From the NCBI GenBank assembly GCA_016935475.1, contig JAFGQV010000027.1, positions 1-36,391 on the forward strand: 36,391 nt of DNA, written 5' to 3'. Shown here piece after piece: positions 35,103 through 36,391 of the stretch. The notes beneath the pieces are model-generated. The model saw only the letters and a program-made list of their open reading frames with translations. It searched no databases and was not told where the DNA came from. Source of the stretch: Methanosarcinaceae archaeon. GTDB taxonomy: Archaea > Halobacteriota > Methanosarcinia > Methanosarcinales > Methanosarcinaceae. Position 1 is the first letter of the stretch. The number at the start of each line of letters is the position of its first letter. Made by a program: the position numbers and the translations under genes.

Positions 35103-35384
35103 TTAGCGACGAAAATCCTGTTCAGAATATATTTCATATAATTTTTCTTTTGTGAGTGGACACGTTACTAAATCATCGAATTGTTGGCGAGATAAATTGA
35201 GCTGAGTCCTCATTTTGCTTACCAACTTATCGCCATATTCTTTTTTTCCATGACTTATGAATGTTCTGATGCTGGTTTTTGTTCCGTTTACGTAGTATAT
35301 GTATAACTTATGATGAGAACGATGTAGCTGAAAACCTTTTTTAGACAACGATGCTTCGATATCTTTTGTTTTGTATTTAGCCAT
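35103..35384 (-). CDS. HicA-like toxin-fold protein
   Basis: A 93-aa protein of the HicA/YcfA type, a double-stranded RNA-binding fold used by mRNA-cleaving toxins. It has KKGFQLHRSHHKLYIYY, with His24/His25 where HicA proteins carry the catalytic His, then RTFISHGKKEYGDKL. It is longer than typical HicA because of a C-terminal stretch with CPLTKEKLYEIY, seen in a widespread subfamily. No HicB antitoxin gene adjoins it; instead its ATG lies inside the end of a large upstream gene (8-nt overlap). AGGTG 6 nt upstream supports the start. Whether it is a toxin or a benign RNA-binding relative is open. Confidence 0.72.
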   Translation of the reverse strand: MAKYKTKDIEASLSKKGFQLHRSHHKLYIYYVNGTKTSIRTFISHGKKEYGDKLVSKMRTQLNLSRQQFDDLVTCPLTKEKLYEIYSEQDFRR

Positions 35385-36391
35385 TGTGTGCACCTACAAT
35401 TGAAATAAGCTTATTTTTCAAATCCTTTCCACTTGTTGCTAAATCATCCTCATCAACTGCTACATATTCCTGCCACAGAACTGAAAGTTGTCCTTGAATT
35501 TCTTCAATAGCCTGCTTCATCTTTTGTTGAACTGCGAGGAGCCCTAACTCATCGTTGGATACTATGTAATAATCATCTTCAAAATCAACATCTAAAAGAA
35601 TCTCTTCTAATAGTTTCTTTTCAATACCATCTTCTTTCATTGTTTTCAGACGATATTGTGACATACTCTCTACAGAAGCTTCATTATCAATACTTAAAAT
35701 GAAATTACCTTTTGATGTCGGTGTCATTACTCCACGTATTGTAACGAGTTCCCCAATCACGTCTCTAACTGTATCTTCAATGTCCGAAGTATAATGACAC
35801 TCAATTGAGCCTTCTGGTGTATCAATTTGGATTTTCCTTTTCTGATCAACTCTTATTTCAATTACTCTTCCAAAAACTTCTTTTTCATATTCATTAAGAG
35901 ATTTATGCAAAAGAGTTTGAATCACGTCTTTTTGTTTAGGGTTCAGTTTTGTTTGAGGGCTTTTACCAAATGCAAATATTATTTCCTTTTTTGATTGTAC
36001 ATCTGGCCACAATAAATAAAATTCTTTTAAAAGTTTGTTGACTCGATGAGGATCATTTATTATATCATATAGCTCTTCTTCCGATACATCAGTGTAAGAG
36101 AGTGCTTCAAACAGTTCATTAGTAACGCATATGGATCTCTCGCCCAAAGTCCCCCCCGAATCTGGTAAGCTTATCTGGCCATTTCCTATCTGCATTTCTG
36201 CATGGACACTTCCCATCTCCAAATTTGTTATGAATAGTGTACATGAGTCTTTAATTATTTGTGGAAAATCTCCTTTTGGACGATTGGGATTTCCATAAAG
36301 GTAATCTCCTATGTGATATATGACATTTTGAATATGTTGTATAGCTCCCACCATATCGATTACAGATATTTTTTCCTCTCCCTCGATGGAA
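35377..36391 (-). CDS. Unrecognised protein, N-terminus beyond the window
   Basis: The reading frame stays open to the window edge. An ATG at 36352-36354 would give 325 aa, but upstream codons (reading KKISVID before that Met) look coding, so the true start probably lies outside. The N-terminal part is helical (AIQHIQNVIYHIGDYL), the centre has an OB-like strand region (VFGRVIEIRVDQKRKIQI, then GELVTIRGVMTPT), and the C-terminus has a helix with KQAIEEIQGQLSVLWQEY. I do not recognise a family. It overlaps the HicA-like gene and should be co-translated with it, so it could be its partner. Confidence 0.6.
   Translation of the reverse strand, partial: SIEGEEKISVIDMVGAIQHIQNVIYHIGDYLYGNPNRPKGDFPQIIKDSCTLFITNLEMGSVHAEMQIGNGQISLPDSGGTLGERSICVTNELFEALSYTDVSEEELYDIINDPHRVNKLLKEFYLLWPDVQSKKEIIFAFGKSPQTKLNPKQKDVIQTLLHKSLNEYEKEVFGRVIEIRVDQKRKIQIDTPEGSIECHYTSDIEDTVRDVIGELVTIRGVMTPTSKGNFILSIDNEASVESMSQYRLKTMKEDGIEKKLLEEILLDVDFEDDYYIVSNDELGLLAVQQKMKQAIEEIQGQLSVLWQEYVAVDEDDLATSGKDLKNKLISIVGAHNG

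Noticed and set aside
1-36391. CRISPR arrays, tRNA or rRNA genes, insertion sequences
   Set aside because: No regularly spaced repeats with unique spacers, no cloverleaf-like sequence and no transposase or integrase reading frame were seen.

Overview
The window looks like chromosomal DNA from a euryarchaeon, most likely a Methanosarcinales relative (a methanogen or an ANME-2/Methanoperedens-type organism). The evidence is archaeal-type DnaG primase, ribosomal protein S17e, a stand-alone GMP synthase glutaminase subunit, an archaeosine-type tRNA-guanine transglycosylase, a FilR1/DUF1724-like winged-helix regulator of the kind abundant in methanogens, archaeal TATA boxes, and GGAGGTGA-type ribosome binding sites. 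The genus is an inference.

Layout. (1) 1-7967 is a housekeeping block: dnaG (minus strand), then guaAA, rps17e, dapA, dapB, tgtA and cobQ (plus strand, tightly packed from rps17e on). (2) 8313-29658 is one long plus-strand operon that encodes a complete contractile injection system without any phage head genes. In order it holds a zinc-ribbon protein, a tandem AAA+ ATPase, a Pvc16-like DUF4255 cap protein, a carboxypeptidase-regulatory-like protein, one sheath, tube 1, a gp41-like protein, a DUF6760 protein with no canonical start codon, tube 2, a 613-aa protein with 73-aa repeats, a LysM hub adaptor, a gpD-like hub, a gpV-like spike, a PAAR tip, a gp25 wedge, two baseplate J-like proteins, a tail protein I homologue, a fibre-like protein, a single-pass membrane protein, and a DUF4157 payload. 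A hairpin/T-run terminator closes the operon. (3) 29992-32106 encodes a dCache sensor domain joined to what reads as a pentameric ligand-gated ion channel module. (4) 32106-36391 is a patchy region. It holds two decayed copies of the cobQ 3' end, a FilR1-like regulator, a 59-aa antisense membrane protein, a UbiA prenyltransferase, and a HicA-like gene that overlaps an unrecognised gene running off the window.

How it fits together. The ATPase, cap, sheath, tube, baseplate, spike and tip genes should build a contractile nanomachine. The DUF4157 protein at the operon end is the best cargo candidate: it has an HEGWH metalloprotease-like motif, a His/Cys pair resembling clan CD (caspase-like) peptidases, and a Cys-rich C-terminus. 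A membrane protein inside the operon raises the possibility that the machine is anchored in the cell rather than released. The three cobQ 3' ends (one intact, two decayed, the decayed pair sharing a 2-nt deletion) and a 38-bp repeat found downstream of cobQ and again before UbiA suggest that the region 3' of cobQ has been a repeated insertion or rearrangement site, and that the injection system and the sensor-channel gene arrived there.
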